Both the position numbers and the translations under genes were made by a program. DNA of 64,000 nt, taken from assembly GCA_963971425.1 (NCBI GenBank), contig OZ020525.1, positions 3,393,560-3,457,559 of the forward strand. Direction: 5' to 3'. Source of the DNA: Bryoerythrophyllum caledonicum. Lineage: Eukaryota; Streptophyta; Bryopsida; Pottiales; Pottiaceae. Under the pieces are notes generated by a model. The model did no database searches and had not been told where the DNA came from. It saw nothing but the letters and a program-made list of their open reading frames with translations. Shown here in pieces: positions 23,005-34,069 of this stretch (positions are counted from its first letter, which is position 1; every line of letters begins with the position of its first letter).

Positions 23005-23262
23005 TGGTGGCTACAATATGCTACATGTATGGTGGCTACAATAACGGCCGATTGGTGGCTACAATATGCTACATGTATGGTGACATATTTGAACAAGATA
23101 AGGTTGAGATATTGAAATGACCCCGAGATGAAAGATGTTAGGTCAAGATTCTTTCAATCTAAAGGTGTAAGTCTTGCAAAATTTTAATATACTTTTTTAT
23201 TCTTTAGAGTAAACTACTTGCATGGATGGTTATTGACTGATGTTCAACCACTACACTAAAAT
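23005..23262. mobile_element. TTAA-flanked MITE, family B, with internal duplication
   Basis: GCCGATTGGTGGCTACAATA and ATGCTACATGTATGGTG occur twice in tandem (from 23002 and 23045), followed by the usual B sequence to TGATGTTCAA. Confidence 0.55.
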
Positions 23263-23264
23263 TT

Positions 23265-24612
23265 ATGTTTTGTGTAGTATACACGAAATGTGAACCCATA
23301 CACCAATTGCAAATGAGGCATTTAGTGTAGTGACATAACCGTACACTAAATGCCAACTACTACACTATTTGTCAATTTTGGTAAAAATAATAAAATTATT
23401 TCTTTCACTTGTGCACATTTAGTGCATCAATAGTACAAGTGAAGAAAAAGGTCCAGAAGTCGAGGGCTGTCATTGTATCTCATCAACAACTTTCAAATCG
23501 CCATAAGTCACTCAATTTTTATCCTAATTGGGCATATGAGGTGTTTTTTGGCATATTCAGAAAATTTAGATGCCAAAAAACATCTCATATGCCCAATTCG
23601 GACAAAATTTGAATGACTTAGGCCATTTGAAAGTTGCAAATGAGAAGAAGCATGGGTTGGAATGATTGGGGTTTTATTGGGATTTGAGCGAGGGTTACAT
23701 TAACCCCTAAAGGACCAAGGCAATTTTTCCTCAAAAACACTCCAAAACTGCTATTTTCAGCGCACTCAACACAAACTCATACAAAATCATTTTTTTGAAA
23801 ATTCAACCGTAGGATCTTGTACTAGACTTGTATGAGAGTGTGTGGTGAAAGTTTTGGTAAGTTTGACCGCACGGATTGAAAGATATTAGTTTTTGAAGTG
23901 CGACACAATCTCTTTTTCAGGTCATACTATACACCTTCAACAAACTTCGACCACCTTCTATGGCAACTTTTTGCACTATGGGCCGTGATTTTATTGTCTT
24001 AACTTGAAAAGGATCATGTTAGGCACATGCGCACCAAATTTTAGAAGTAGAAGAGGTGTAGAAGATGTCCTAAAAAATCCTGCAATGCACCTATGTGCCG
24101 AGAATCAACAATACACTTTATATTTTGCATATATCATATCCTTCTCAAATATTTGAAATTCACAAATCCGTACGGTAGATGCAAAGATCTCAATTTCCTT
24201 TCCAAGAGGACATTTTAAGTCTTTTAAATGGACAAAAACTCGAATTTCTATTGAATTTAGAAGTTATTAAAGTTTGGTGACAATATTTGTGGTATGTCAC
24301 ACTAAACTGCTGCACTATTTGTATATGGAAGTGAAAATAAATTGTAACTTTTGAACCGTAAGTCGGAATTCTACAAAATTTGTGTCTACGCAAAGCTAAT
24401 CAAAAGTTGGCCATTCAAAAAAAAACTCAGAAAATAATGCCTAGAATTGAGAACGTGGTACCTTACCCAAACTCAAAACGTCCCCCGAGGGGACATTGGT
24501 CCTTTAGGGGTTAATGACATTGGCAGTTGACACCAATTGTCAACTTCTTTACAAATAGTGTACTAGGGTAAGTACAGTATTTGTACCACTACACTAAACA
24601 TAAATTTTAGTG
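23265..24612. mobile_element. CACTA-like non-autonomous element, family I, carrying a nested TTAA element
   Basis: Ends CACTACACTAAAATTTATGT and CATAAATTTTAGTGTA are inverted repeats, and TACACTAAA-type motifs recur in both subterminal regions, a CACTA feature. The copy at 55493-56052 is the same element in inverse orientation without the insertion. Internal palindrome near 23530-23605 (GGCATATGAGGTGTTTTTTG). No transposase. Confidence 0.65.
23700..24514. mobile_element. TTAA-flanked element, family D (815 bp), nested in the CACTA-like copy
   Basis: TTAACCCCTAAAGGACCAAGG at the left and CATTGGTCCTTTAGGGGTTAA at the right are near-perfect TIRs. The host sequence is GGTTACA|TTAA at the left and TTAA|TGACATTGG at the right; the empty paralog at 55595-55598 (read inverse) has GGTTACATTAATGACATTGG, with one TTAA. 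So TTAA was duplicated on insertion, as in the piggyBac superfamily. Second copy: 54164-54979. No transposase frame. Confidence 0.88.
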
Positions 24613-24644
24613 TAATGGACCAAATGTATATGGAAGTACATGTT

Positions 24645-24816
24645 TCTTTTTCCTTTGGCTACAAATATCTTTCAGTAGGTACAGTCAAAATTCACAAAAA
24701 TATTTACCACATCATCTCATATACGTTTAGAAAAAGATCCTACAGTTACATTCTCCAAAAGTTCATCTTGATGTAGTGGAGACTTCTCTTAAATGCCTTG
24801 GTCCTTTAGGAATTAA
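24645..24816. mobile_element. TTAA-flanked MITE, family A, left part lost
   Basis: Contains TACAGTCAAAATTCACAAA, CCACATCATCTCATATACG and ends GCCTTGGTCCTTTAGGAATTAA. Confidence 0.6.
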
Positions 24817-24956
24817 GGGTCAACTACCATACTCAAGGGTCAAATTTGGCACTCAAGTGCCAAAGAGAATGAATTTAAAAATAGATTTTGGCCAATACAT
24901 ATATACTTGCAAGTTCATTGCCTATCTTGTAATTTGAAAACTATTTTTTAGCATCA

Positions 24957-25479
24957 ACCTTTTAATGCCTACGAGGCCCTCGATGGGTCGATATTTGTGC
25001 TTTTGCTCTTCTAACTCTTTCCACAATTGGCCATTGTCTCTCACGTCCTCTGCACACATTTTGAGCTCTTCCTCAGCTTTCAAATGGATCACTCCAATGT
25101 CCAATCCATGCTTGCATTAGCAAATTATACACTAAAGTTGATATATATAGTGTTGAGCACAAATAATGAGTTGTAAATGCCATAAGTTTTTACTCTTGAT
25201 GAATATTCTTACCGCCTATGTTTATGATGATTCTCCTCTTCAGATTGCATGTACTGTACAATTACGCTCTTCGTAAAAACCCGCATCAAAAGTAAAAAGT
25301 TATAACATTTATAAGTCATTTACTGTACTAAACACTGAATTTTCAACTTTAGCGTAAAGATTTCGGTGAAGTGGGATCGTATTAAAATGTACACACTATG
25401 GACAGGATGTTCAACCTAATCTATTCCACTCGTAGATTCTACCAGGCTCTCATGGTCCACATAGGTGTTAAAAGGTTAA
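24957..25479. mobile_element. Probable TTAA element, family J-like
   Basis: Left TTTTAATGCCTACGAGG and right CTCATGGTCCACATAGGTG then TTAAAAGGTTAA; internal GTGAAGTGGGATCG and AAAATGTACAC as in other J copies. Bounds approximate. Confidence 0.4.
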
Positions 25480-26087
25480 AATATCACAGAATGTGTGAGC
25501 CCTGGGTTTTCAACTTTTGAAGGGTTGTCTGAATGAAGACTATTTTGGCGTCACAATGGGTACGGTGTAACTTTCAATCGGCGTGGTTTTCAAGGACTGG
25601 CTTTTTCACTGCACAATATGGAAGTGAATGGATGTCTGCAGCTTGGTACTGTAGTACTTCTGGCACAGTGACTACGTCATGAAGATAATTGTAAGGTTGA
25701 TAGTAATGCTGTAACAGCTCCACATATGTAGTATTCTGCCTGGAAATCAGTGTCAATGATAATGCTGCACATGGACATGCCCAACTTTTGCTCCTCACCA
25801 GACATGTGCTCACACTTGTCATCGCAAACTAATCCACGGAATCACCAAAAATGGTATTCGTTTAAAAAAAAAAGTGATCAACATAGTCTTCGATTTACTT
25901 TTCTGTGGTTGTTTTCTATTCTACAATATTTAGATATTACATTAAATATCCCCAAGATGTACAAGGGTTATATTTTTATGCAAGGTGAAAGTTATTGGCG
26001 GATGTTTCCCTACATGATTAGTACCAACATTTTTATCTTTGGTAAAAAAATTCTACCGTGTGTAGAAAAGTTAGTGTAATCATGTGT
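25480..26087. other. Intergenic DNA, nothing recognised
   Basis: Open frames of 80-110 codons on both strands lack motifs. No gene supported. Confidence 0.4.
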
Positions 26088-26089
26088 CT

Positions 26090-26402
26090 TTACCCTTTAA
26101 GGCGGAGATGGTCATTTTTAGGTTGATTTGGGTATATTTTCTGGTGAGATCTCCTTGTGTGTAAGTTGGATGCACCTTTTTTTTTTGGTGGGAACGAGTC
26201 TGTCTATAGTGAATATCCTTCAAATGGAACAATTCCTAGGCGCATTGGTAAGAGCTACAATGATTTTTGTGAAGTGGGGTCAATGTGAAATGTACTTGTT
26301 GTGTAGATGCTGGTGTGCATTTTCTACTAGACGTTGTGCATGATGTATTGCACTTGTGGATTCTACCAAGCCTTGTGAAGACCTCCGGTGTTAAAGAGTT
26401 AA
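26090..26402. mobile_element. TTAA-flanked MITE, family J
   Basis: Left TTACCCTTTAAGGCGGAGATGG, right AGACCTCCGGTGTTAAAGAGTTAA; internal GTGAAGTGGGGTCAATGTGAAATGTAC matches relatives in short pieces. Confidence 0.55.
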
Positions 26403-26603
26403 TTTATGCATTGACCAATGTATTTATTAGTGTTGTGATGACTCGCCACATCTCTTTCGTGAATCTAGGAAGGGTATAGAACGGAGCGTTATTGGGTCAT
26501 TGGATGGATTTGGGTTGTTCCACCTTAACCCTTTTTAGTGACATTGACCATTTTGGCACACTAATCTCAATAGCAAATACTACAAGCGGACTCCATGATA
26601 GAC

Positions 26604-26908
26604 TTAATCCTTTAAGGACAAGAGGCCCATAGGTGGTCACTTTTGGAGTAATTTGCAAAATTGTGGACCGATACTTCATCTTTGTTTGATCCGAGGCCTA
26701 ATTTAAGTCCCTTAGAGCCTTGCGCTTCTAACAAATGCGGTGAGGATGTGTGCCGGAGTCTGACGGGCAAACTATAGTGATGTTTGTATTGACCAGTCGC
26801 AATGAGATGTACCCAAAGTGTAGATGATGTAGTGATTAGTTGGAATGAAATGTAACCACTTGTGGCATCTCCTAGGCCTAGTCGTAGGTGTTGTCCTTAA
26901 AGGATTAA
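26604..26908. mobile_element. TTAA-flanked MITE, family J
   Basis: Left TTAATCCTTTAAGGACAAG, right GTTGTCCTTAAAGGATTAA, an inverted repeat. Contains GGAATGAAATGTAACC. Its right TTAA starts the next element. Confidence 0.7.
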
Positions 26909-27107
26909 ACTATGATAAATAAGTGGAGGAAGATGGGCATCTATTTAGATTAGCGCCATAAAAATCAGTGCAAGCATCGGCGAGAGCCACAGTAATTTCC
27001 GTGAAGTGGGATTGGAATGAAATGTACCCTATGTGGATGTGTTGTTCTGCATGATCGAGAACACTTATATTGCAGGCTAAAAGAGCTCATTGGCCTTAAA
27101 GGATTAG
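26905..27107. mobile_element. TTAA-flanked MITE, family J, chained to the preceding copy
   Basis: Contains GTGGAGGAAGATGGGCATCT, GTGAAGTGGGATTG, GGAATGAAATGTACCC and ends GGCCTTAAAGGATTAG. Shares the TTAA at 26905-26908. Confidence 0.6.
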
Positions 27108-27157
27108 TGGAGAAAATCAATGTACCCTACGCAATGGCCAATTTTGTATTTAATCAA

Positions 27158-27496
27158 TTCACAATAGAGAATGACCAAATTTTTGGAAAACTCAAGAGGT
27201 TTGTCTCGGTGATACCCATGTAATGCATAGGTGATACACATGTATTACCTAGGTGAAACCAATTGTGTCATATCCACCGCATACTGTAGTACCATATGTG
27301 TAGGTAGATTTCGGCACCCATGTACTGAAATAAAAAAGGAATTCTAACTCATGCATTCGGCACAATGGGTATCATCTAGATATTACATGGGTATCACCTA
27401 GGTGAAAGTGGGTATAACCTCAGTATTACATGCGTATCACATACGCAAATGTCTTGAATTTTCCAATTTTTTTGGACATTCTCTATTGTGAATTAA
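27158..27496. mobile_element. TIR element, family R, with palindromic GATACCCATGTA motifs
   Basis: AATTCACAATAGAGAATG at 27163 and CATTCTCTATTGTGAATT at 27478 are perfect inverted repeats, followed inward by matching CCAAA..TTTTGGAAAA segments. The inside has many GATACCCATGTAAT and TAGGTGATAC-like repeats. Its right end is broken by the next element. Confidence 0.65.
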
Positions 27497-28359
27497 CCCC
27501 TAAAGTCGAAATCGACGAGAATGTGGTCGATTTGACACTGTCAGGCTCTCAGTTACTAAATTTAGATCGTATGAAGTTACAATTTTGGAAGATTGTAGAG
27601 TTTTCCCATACCTTTAAAATGACACCATTCATGCTTCAAAATTCCTCATACTTTAGGAGATATTCACGGTCAAAGTTTGAAAACACTGTTAGGGCATGCT
27701 GAAATCTGCCCAGAACTGCGGTATATGCTCATTTATTCTCAAAATCTGCCCAAAATCAATTAGATCGCAGTAACTTCAAAAATTCACCAAAAATTGAGAT
27801 TTTACTTTTTTTCGAATTTTATTTTTCGTACATGTAAAAGAGGTAGTAAAGCATGATCTCACCGTTTGGATTTTCAATCGGATAATTTTTTACATGCCTT
27901 TTTATTTGTTGAAAATGGGCATTTGTATTTGTATTTCAGCATACCTCCATGTGAAAAATTAAGCATTTCTTTAGGTTTTATAGGTCCTATGAGGGTAAAA
28001 ATTATATGGACATATTCCTTACTCACATAGGAACAAGAATTTGAAGAGCCTCATGTCAAATTTCCTTTCAAAATTGGTTTTTTTGGCCCCCAAAACTTTA
28101 GTTTTCCATTCTACAACAAGGAAAAAATCTTTTTTTTCAACTTTGAACATTACGATCTCACAAATGGAGAGGAATTTGAATCTAAGATTCGGTATGCATG
28201 TACATGTACAAGTTAGGTACTAGATCTTACGGTTACATACTCAAAAATTTGTCAAAAGTTAAAATTTTTCACCTTGCATTGAAAGAGGGCAGTTTTGAGG
28301 GTCTTTGGCAGTTTTGAGGGTCTTTGGCAGTTTTGAGGGCTTTCGACTTTAGGGGTTAA
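27493..28359. mobile_element. TTAA-flanked element, family Q (867 bp)
   Basis: TTAACCCCTAAAGTCGAAA and TTTCGACTTTAGGGGTTAA are perfect 19-bp inverted repeats including the TTAA. It sits at the TTAA close to the end of the R element. Near its right end GGCAGTTTTGAGGGTCTTT is repeated in tandem (28289-28340). No transposase. Confidence 0.85.
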
Positions 28360-28896
28360 TTACGTACAAAAAGAGACCTGCAAGTACTGTAGGGTAGTAC
28401 ATGACAAACTTTTGGGGGTCCTCCTTCACTGACTGGAATCAACTGGACATTTGAACTTTGCATTGGGTAGTCATGAGAAGAAGTATTCAAAGGGGTGCAT
28501 TCTATTACAAAGTGGGAATGGGGACAATGTTGTGGGCGGGCGTGATAATTTACATGGCTACAGGTGACCAACAGAAGATACACTTCACTGAGATTTTGTG
28601 GATGTATATTGAATTGTTCTTGATGCTCTCTAGCTTTAGCAAAAGCCCAAGATCACACATCTAAGAAGGTGGTTTTTTTTTTCCCCACAATTTCAACCAA
28701 TGGACTATCTAGTGAAGGAAAAAGTAGGTGAGTTGAAGGGTACAAGTTATCATGTTGAATCATAATGTGAGTACCTTTTGAAATCTATGAATGGGCTGGA
28801 GATAGGATGAGGAATATACGGTGAAACACTTGGCTGCATAAAAATCACAAGTAAGGGTTGGTTCAGATTATAGCGGACAAATTTACTGGTTAACAC

Positions 28897-29843
28897 TTCA
28901 ACCCCTAATGTACCTTGACAGTTTCACACGAAAAAACACTTCAAAACTGTTGGATTCTAATGAATAAAGAAGGACACTTTTAATCTTATTTCTAGTTCTA
29001 AATATAGAATCTCAATCTAGATTTATTAAATAACATACTCACAAATTTTTTATAAACTTTGACTGCATGGAATGAAAGATTATAGTGTTTGAAGTCAAGC
29101 ACATGGTTCATTTTCTTCCCTAGGTTGAGTGGATTAGCAGACTTTGACTTCGCTTGGTGTCAAATGTTGACACTAAATAAGGTCTAAATGCATAATTATT
29201 GTGTCAAGCATGATGTTAGTTCCTTATACACCAATTTTTAGATGTAGAAATAGGGTGTGGCATATTCAAAACAACTGTGCAAGGAGTAGAGGTTCAAAAA
29301 GTACCAATTTGTGTTATATTTGTTGTGAGCTTATTATGTTTTAGATTGATAGTCTGAATGGTTGATAAGAAGGTCTACACCACATCTTGTTGTGGGAAAA
29401 ATAAGAAGTAAAATATATAAAGATTTCTAAGTTTCATGTGGAAAAGAAGAAGTGGTTTTGGTACCTTGTGTGACAATGTGTGACAATGTGTGAAAATGTT
29501 CGACTTGGGTTAATATGCTATTTTTCACTAAAGACAATAAATGTTTTTTGACACTATGAAGAGAAATAATATTACTTGCAAGTACTGAAAATCTCACATA
29601 CAATAGAGTGTCCTAGCAAAAGTTTTAGGAGGTGCCCAACGTGCCCGCTCTCCCCATTCGAAATTCAAAACCCTATAACTTTTTCATGAAATGTTGATTT
29701 TGGAAAAATTGTTCTCCCACTGAGGTCTCAGTAAAGCCCTTCTTCCAAAATTTTAAAAAGAGGAATGTTGGAAATTGACACCATATGAACCTAACCAAAC
29801 TTTCAAAAAGCCTATTTTTGACACTTGGATCTTTAGGAGTGAA
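28897..29843. mobile_element. TTAA-type element, family E
   Basis: Left AACCCCTAATGTACCTTGAC, right GACACTTGGATCTTTAGGAG; both TTAA copies are mutated (TTCA, TGAA). It is the inverse relative of 51415-52380, with which it shares its termini and AACACTATAATCTTTCA-like, CACATTGTCACA-like and AAGTTTTAGGAGG-like segments. No intact ORF. Confidence 0.7.
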
Positions 29844-29845
29844 GG

Positions 29846-29995
29846 ACAATGGTCAAATCTGGTTGATGCAAGAATCTAAGAGGGTCGTAGATTTGGCAGG
29901 AATAATCTACGAGGGTTGTAGACTTGCCTGACATAATCTACAACCCTCGTAGACTCCCGCAACAACCAGATTTGACTATCGCCCTAAAAGGGTTA
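29846..29995. repeat. Short inverted-repeat unit (hairpin)
   Basis: GGTCAAATCTGGTTG at 29852 pairs with CAACCAGATTTGAC at 29961, and TCTACGAGGGTTGTAGAC at 29910 pairs with TCTACAACCCTCGTAGAC at 29935. Ends CCTAAAAGGGTTAA at 29982-29995. Could form a long stem; probably a very small TTAA-type MITE. Confidence 0.7.
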
Positions 29996-30218
29996 ACAAC
30001 AATTAAGCTACAAAATGGTCCTTTTTGGTCATAAGGTTATTTGGTTATAGGCCACGTCGTTAAAGGTAATGGAACAATATAATCAACCAAAATTGAGACC
30101 TATGTCTTGAGGAAGTTTACCTTTCCGGTAAGACTTTATGAATGGAGAATTTCAAGCACACTCAAAGAAATGACATGTTGCCAATATGGCATAACTTTAT
30201 GTAAGTTTAGTTCACTAA

Positions 30219-30718
30219 GAGCATCTCCACCCCTGGCGGGGAAACTCCCACGCCAGGGGGAGATTTTGGTGTAGGCCAAGGTAGACGGGGGAGGAGTTAT
30301 CCTCCCTTCCCCGCACCCAGCTGCAGCTGGCCGGCAGCTTTAAAAAAATATAATTTTTTAATTTTTTTTAATTTTTTTTTAATTTTAAAAAAAAAAAATT
30401 TAAAAAATTAAAATTTTTTTTTTTAATTTTTTTTTAAAATTTTAAAAAAATATTTTTAATTTAAAAATAATATTTTTTTATTTAAAAAAATTAAAATTTC
30501 CTACCGCTCCACTCCCGGCATGCCACGTGGCATGCGGGGAGTGGGGGGGTCAGAACTGCAAACCCCGGGGAGCTGGGTGCCCAACCCCAGTTCCCCGTTG
30601 GAGGCTCATTTGAACGGGAAAGTCCCGCACCGATGCCTCGTTTTGGGGCATGCGGTGTGGGCATTCAACCACCCCGCACCGCCAGTTTGGCGGTTTGCGG
30701 TGCGGGGTGGAGATGCTC
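30219..30718. mobile_element. Harbinger/Tourist-like MITE with GAGCATCTCCACCCC termini
   Basis: GAGCATCTCCACCCC and GGGGTGGAGATGCTC are perfect 15-bp TIRs flanked by TAA on both sides (30216-30218 and 30719-30721). The ends are GC-rich; the centre (30330-30500) is a 170-bp tract almost purely of A and T. No ORF of note. Confidence 0.8.
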
Positions 30719-30721
30719 TAA

Positions 30722-31344
30722 GGAACAAGTTTGTTGGGCAAGCTCAAACTCTTGGATAAGAAACATGGTCTATGGTGAATTCTATTTTGGTGAACAATTT
30801 TGTGTGTCATTTCATAGTACGGAAATTTAATCAAACTAACCATCTGGTGGCTTTTGAAAATGCTCAAATGTCTACCTAACTCAATTACAAATGCTTGTAT
30901 CTATAAATTGACACATGAATGGTTCCATAATTTAAGCCAATGCAACTTCTAATTTAAGTTACAAATTTAATTTAGTAGATTAGCTACTTGAGAGTGCATG
31001 CATCTATATAATTTGGAAGGCAAAAAACTTGGTCTTTCATTTGAATACTTTTGTAGACAATATAGAAGACAACTTATACATAGTTCATAACCAATTTTAC
31101 TTGCAAATTCTTGCATGATTGCCTCTCTAGAACCTTCATGCCCAAGTACCTTCTATTTTCAAACCTTCTTCACAAGTAGACAAGATGCTAAAGCATCAAT
31201 ATTTGAACGAAGTACAAATCTCATTTCCATGTTAGAGAGAGAAGGTGTGGACTAAGAAAAGCCTCAAGAGCTTTGTATGTAAGTTTGGGCAATGTTCATA
31301 ACACTCATGGTACACATGTTCTAGATGCAAGCTTGGCTATAGAA
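30722..31344. other. AT-rich DNA, possibly the 5' part of the Tc1-like remnant
   Basis: No terminus or N-terminal HTH could be read with confidence. Confidence 0.3.
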
Positions 31345-32140
31345 ATAGATTGCACGTGATGACTAGTGCTACGGAAAGTTCATCTACATTAGAAGTTATC
31401 AGAGGAAGGGTGAGTATTGAATTTGGTGCATCTAAACAGCTAGAGAAAGACTTTGAAATACATGTGAGTGCAAACAATGTAAGATGCGAAATTCATAGAC
31501 ATGGGTTAAGTGTACAAACAAAAAAGAATAAAAGCTTCATTTTTCAAAAAAAACATTAAGGAGTGTTCAGAGTTTTCTAGAATACCCCAAAATTGAATGT
31601 AGACGATCAAAGACTAACTATCTTCTGAAATGAATCTAAACTCAATCGCTTCTACTTAAATTGGATGCTCTAGTGCTGCATGCATGGTTCATAAAAACTT
31701 TCATCTTGAAGTATTTCTCGGACGCTGAAACATGGTGGTTGGGAATTATTATATCGAGAAGTATGTGCATCCATGGACTTGGACATTGAAGGCCACGTAT
31801 TGATATTGTGAGACCTTACATCAAGATGTCTACCCGACATTTTGGAAGTTTCACTTGAATCCTTCTTTTAATATTTTTAATCGGATAATGCTTGTGTGGA
31901 TACCACTAAGATACTTATGGAGTGGTTTTCTTAGTAGCATTTGAATCTCTTCCATTTGCCAACTCAATTGCCCAACTTGAATCCAATCAAACAATTGTGG
32001 GTAATTTTCAAATGGGCATCAAATGGATATGAAAGGATTGATCAATTTTCTACTCTATAGTTTCATATGAATGCATGAGGCTTGTAGAAAGCATGCCATG
32101 CCAGATTGCATTTGTAATCGAAGCAAAAGGAAGTTGGAAA
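31345..32140 (+). pseudogene. Decayed Tc1-like (DD34E) transposase
   Basis: Cut-and-paste DNA transposase of the Tc1/mariner superfamily. One frame from 31350 to 32000 gives, in order: a second-HTH region ending VSANNVRCEIHRHGLS, then KKNKSFIFQKKH; NESK (family DESK, first catalytic Asp now Asn, 31629-31631); TLKHGG at 31722; DN at 31884 (second Asp); and PNLNPIKQLW (family PDLNPIE; third catalytic residue now Lys, 31989-31991). Exactly 34 codons separate the second and third catalytic positions. The C-terminal LVESMP...VIEAKG motif lies in another frame from 32081. Several in-frame stops (for example two adjacent at 31932-31937) show it is dead. The TIRs were not found. Confidence 0.85.
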
Positions 32141-33125
32141 TAATATTATGTGATTTTGCTTCTTGCACTAGGAAAAAATGTTCAAATGCATGTATATTTA
32201 AAATACCTAGTGCAGTGGTCAACCAAGGAAATGAAAGGACCTTCATGTTCAAATGAAAGTTGAACATGGTCGAAATTCAAGTTCAATGATGTCAAAGCAA
32301 ACCTATGTGTGGTGGACATAGATTCAGTGGTGGAATGAACAGACACTTTATTTGCTCCCGCCTCCTTCTGAGACTGTAGTTTTTTGTTGTTGTTTTTTAA
32401 TTAATTTATTGTTGTTGTTGAAGTTACGGCATTGTCCTGCTTGTAACAATGGGTGTAATTAGCACATTCTAATTTGTATGTAAGTTTCTTTCTATTTATC
32501 CAAGGTTATGTTAAGCTATTCAAATGAGCACTTTTAACCTCAAATCACTTTGAAGTAACATGCTAGATCCTTAGGTGGATGAAAAGTAAAACCACACAAA
32601 TTAGAAGAAACGTTGTAGCAGTGGCAACATGAGCATGTGAGTCACAGCTTATTCATCAAATGCAGTTGAGCTGGTGTGTGTGTTTTCCAGTCCATTGTTG
32701 ACATGGAGCTTCAAAAGCCTCACTGTCAGGACTCATCCAATTATGCCTACAAAACTGTCAAGGTGTCTGTAAATTAATATTACAGTATCTCTTTGAACTG
32801 AGGCCCACTTTTGCTTGACTTCAACTGAATAACTTACATCAATTGTTGAGCACATGGGACTTGGAGTTCCTGGAGTTGTGGCCAGGGAGAATTGACCCCC
32901 TTGTAGGCAACATGTTGTGGAAAGTAGTCCACCATGTGTTTCAACACTTGACCCACGGCCTACAAGACACAAAGACTCAAAAGTCAAGACTTCATGTGTA
33001 AAATCGTGATACATGTAATATACTACCATAGAGGGTTGCTGAGAAGAATTTCAAATTTAAAGCTTAAGACTTGGAAAGTTAATTTAGAGTTTGTACAAAT
33101 GTACAACAACTTTGAGAAAATTATA
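32141..33125. other. Intergenic DNA with SINE and Mutator-like end fragments
   Basis: About 32305-32345 matches the SINE 3' half (GGTGGACAT...GTGGAATGAACAGACACTTT). At 32880-32904 lies a solitary end of family H (GGCCAGGGAGAATTGACCCC). No gene supported. Confidence 0.5.
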
Positions 33126-34069
33126 AGGTAAAACCTTCCGTAACCAACAAGTTAAGCAATGTGCACATATGGAGAGAACAAATAATAATACAATTATTTT
33201 TCAAAGATAGTTGATAGAATTACAATTTCAACTCAAGTCATCTCATAGTTTTCTGATGAAATGTGAATTAGGAGGGTTTCACACGCAGACCAGGGGTTGA
33301 GAGGCCGAGTGCAACTTGCAATTCGATTGGTCTAGAGCCTCAAAATCAGCCTCTCGGCTTTCACACATAGACCAAGGGTCGAGAGGTCAAGGGCATCTAA
33401 AATGCCTACATGGCAACACCTTTTTGAGGTTTTGGCGCCAAGAGTTTGGTACCTCGAGAGAAGTTTGAGTTTCTATTCTTGTTCAGACCAAACTCTTGCC
33501 GAGGCGCAAAATATTTGTTCATTAAAATACTAAGATTTGACAAGATCTCAACCATTTGATTAAAACAATAACTTATTTTACCCTCAAATATTTTATCCAA
33601 ATTCTTTACAAAGATTTCAACCCATTTTTTTTACTCTAAATTTTTATCTAAATTTTTTAATTTACATTTTCACCTAAATAATGTTACTTGAAATTTTCAT
33701 GGTATGGGTCTCGGTCCCTCGGGCTTTCACAATACAAGGACCCAAACTCCACAAATTACATATTTTGATATTTTTTCCAACTCCAAAACTTGACCTCTCA
33801 ACATAATTTGGTCCTCGACATAATTCGGCCGACCGTCCGCGTGTGAAACCCCCCTTAGTTATGAAATTTCAAGGTGTGTTTAGCTGGTGGCCGCCAATAG
33901 GTACCTTCTAAAAGTGCTGACAAGAAATAAGGGGTCATGCCTAGTAGCAAGAGTCCATTTGGAGTTGAATGGATGGTAATGGGATGGAAGTGGGTTTAAT
34001 ACCCCTAATTTTGTAAGTGTAGATTATGGATTTTGGTTGATTATCAAAAGGAGTACCAATAGATGTAGG
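33126..34069. mobile_element. TIR element, family N, interrupted by a Harbinger-like element
   Basis: The left part (AACCAACAAGTTAAGC, CATATGGAGAGAACAAATAA) and right part (GCCAATAGGTACC, TAAGGGGTCATG) match the uninterrupted copy in intron 6 of the nitroreductase gene. Family N sequence breaks at 33270 and resumes at 33855. Confidence 0.75.
33271..33854. mobile_element. PIF/Harbinger-like element, subfamily G'
   Basis: TIRs GGAGGGTTTCACACG and CGTGTGAAACCCCCC. TTA occurs at 33268-33270 and 33855-33857, and once at the empty site 44758-44760, so the TTA duplication is seen directly. Internally GAGAGGCCGAGTGC and AGAGTTTGG recall family G. Confidence 0.85.
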
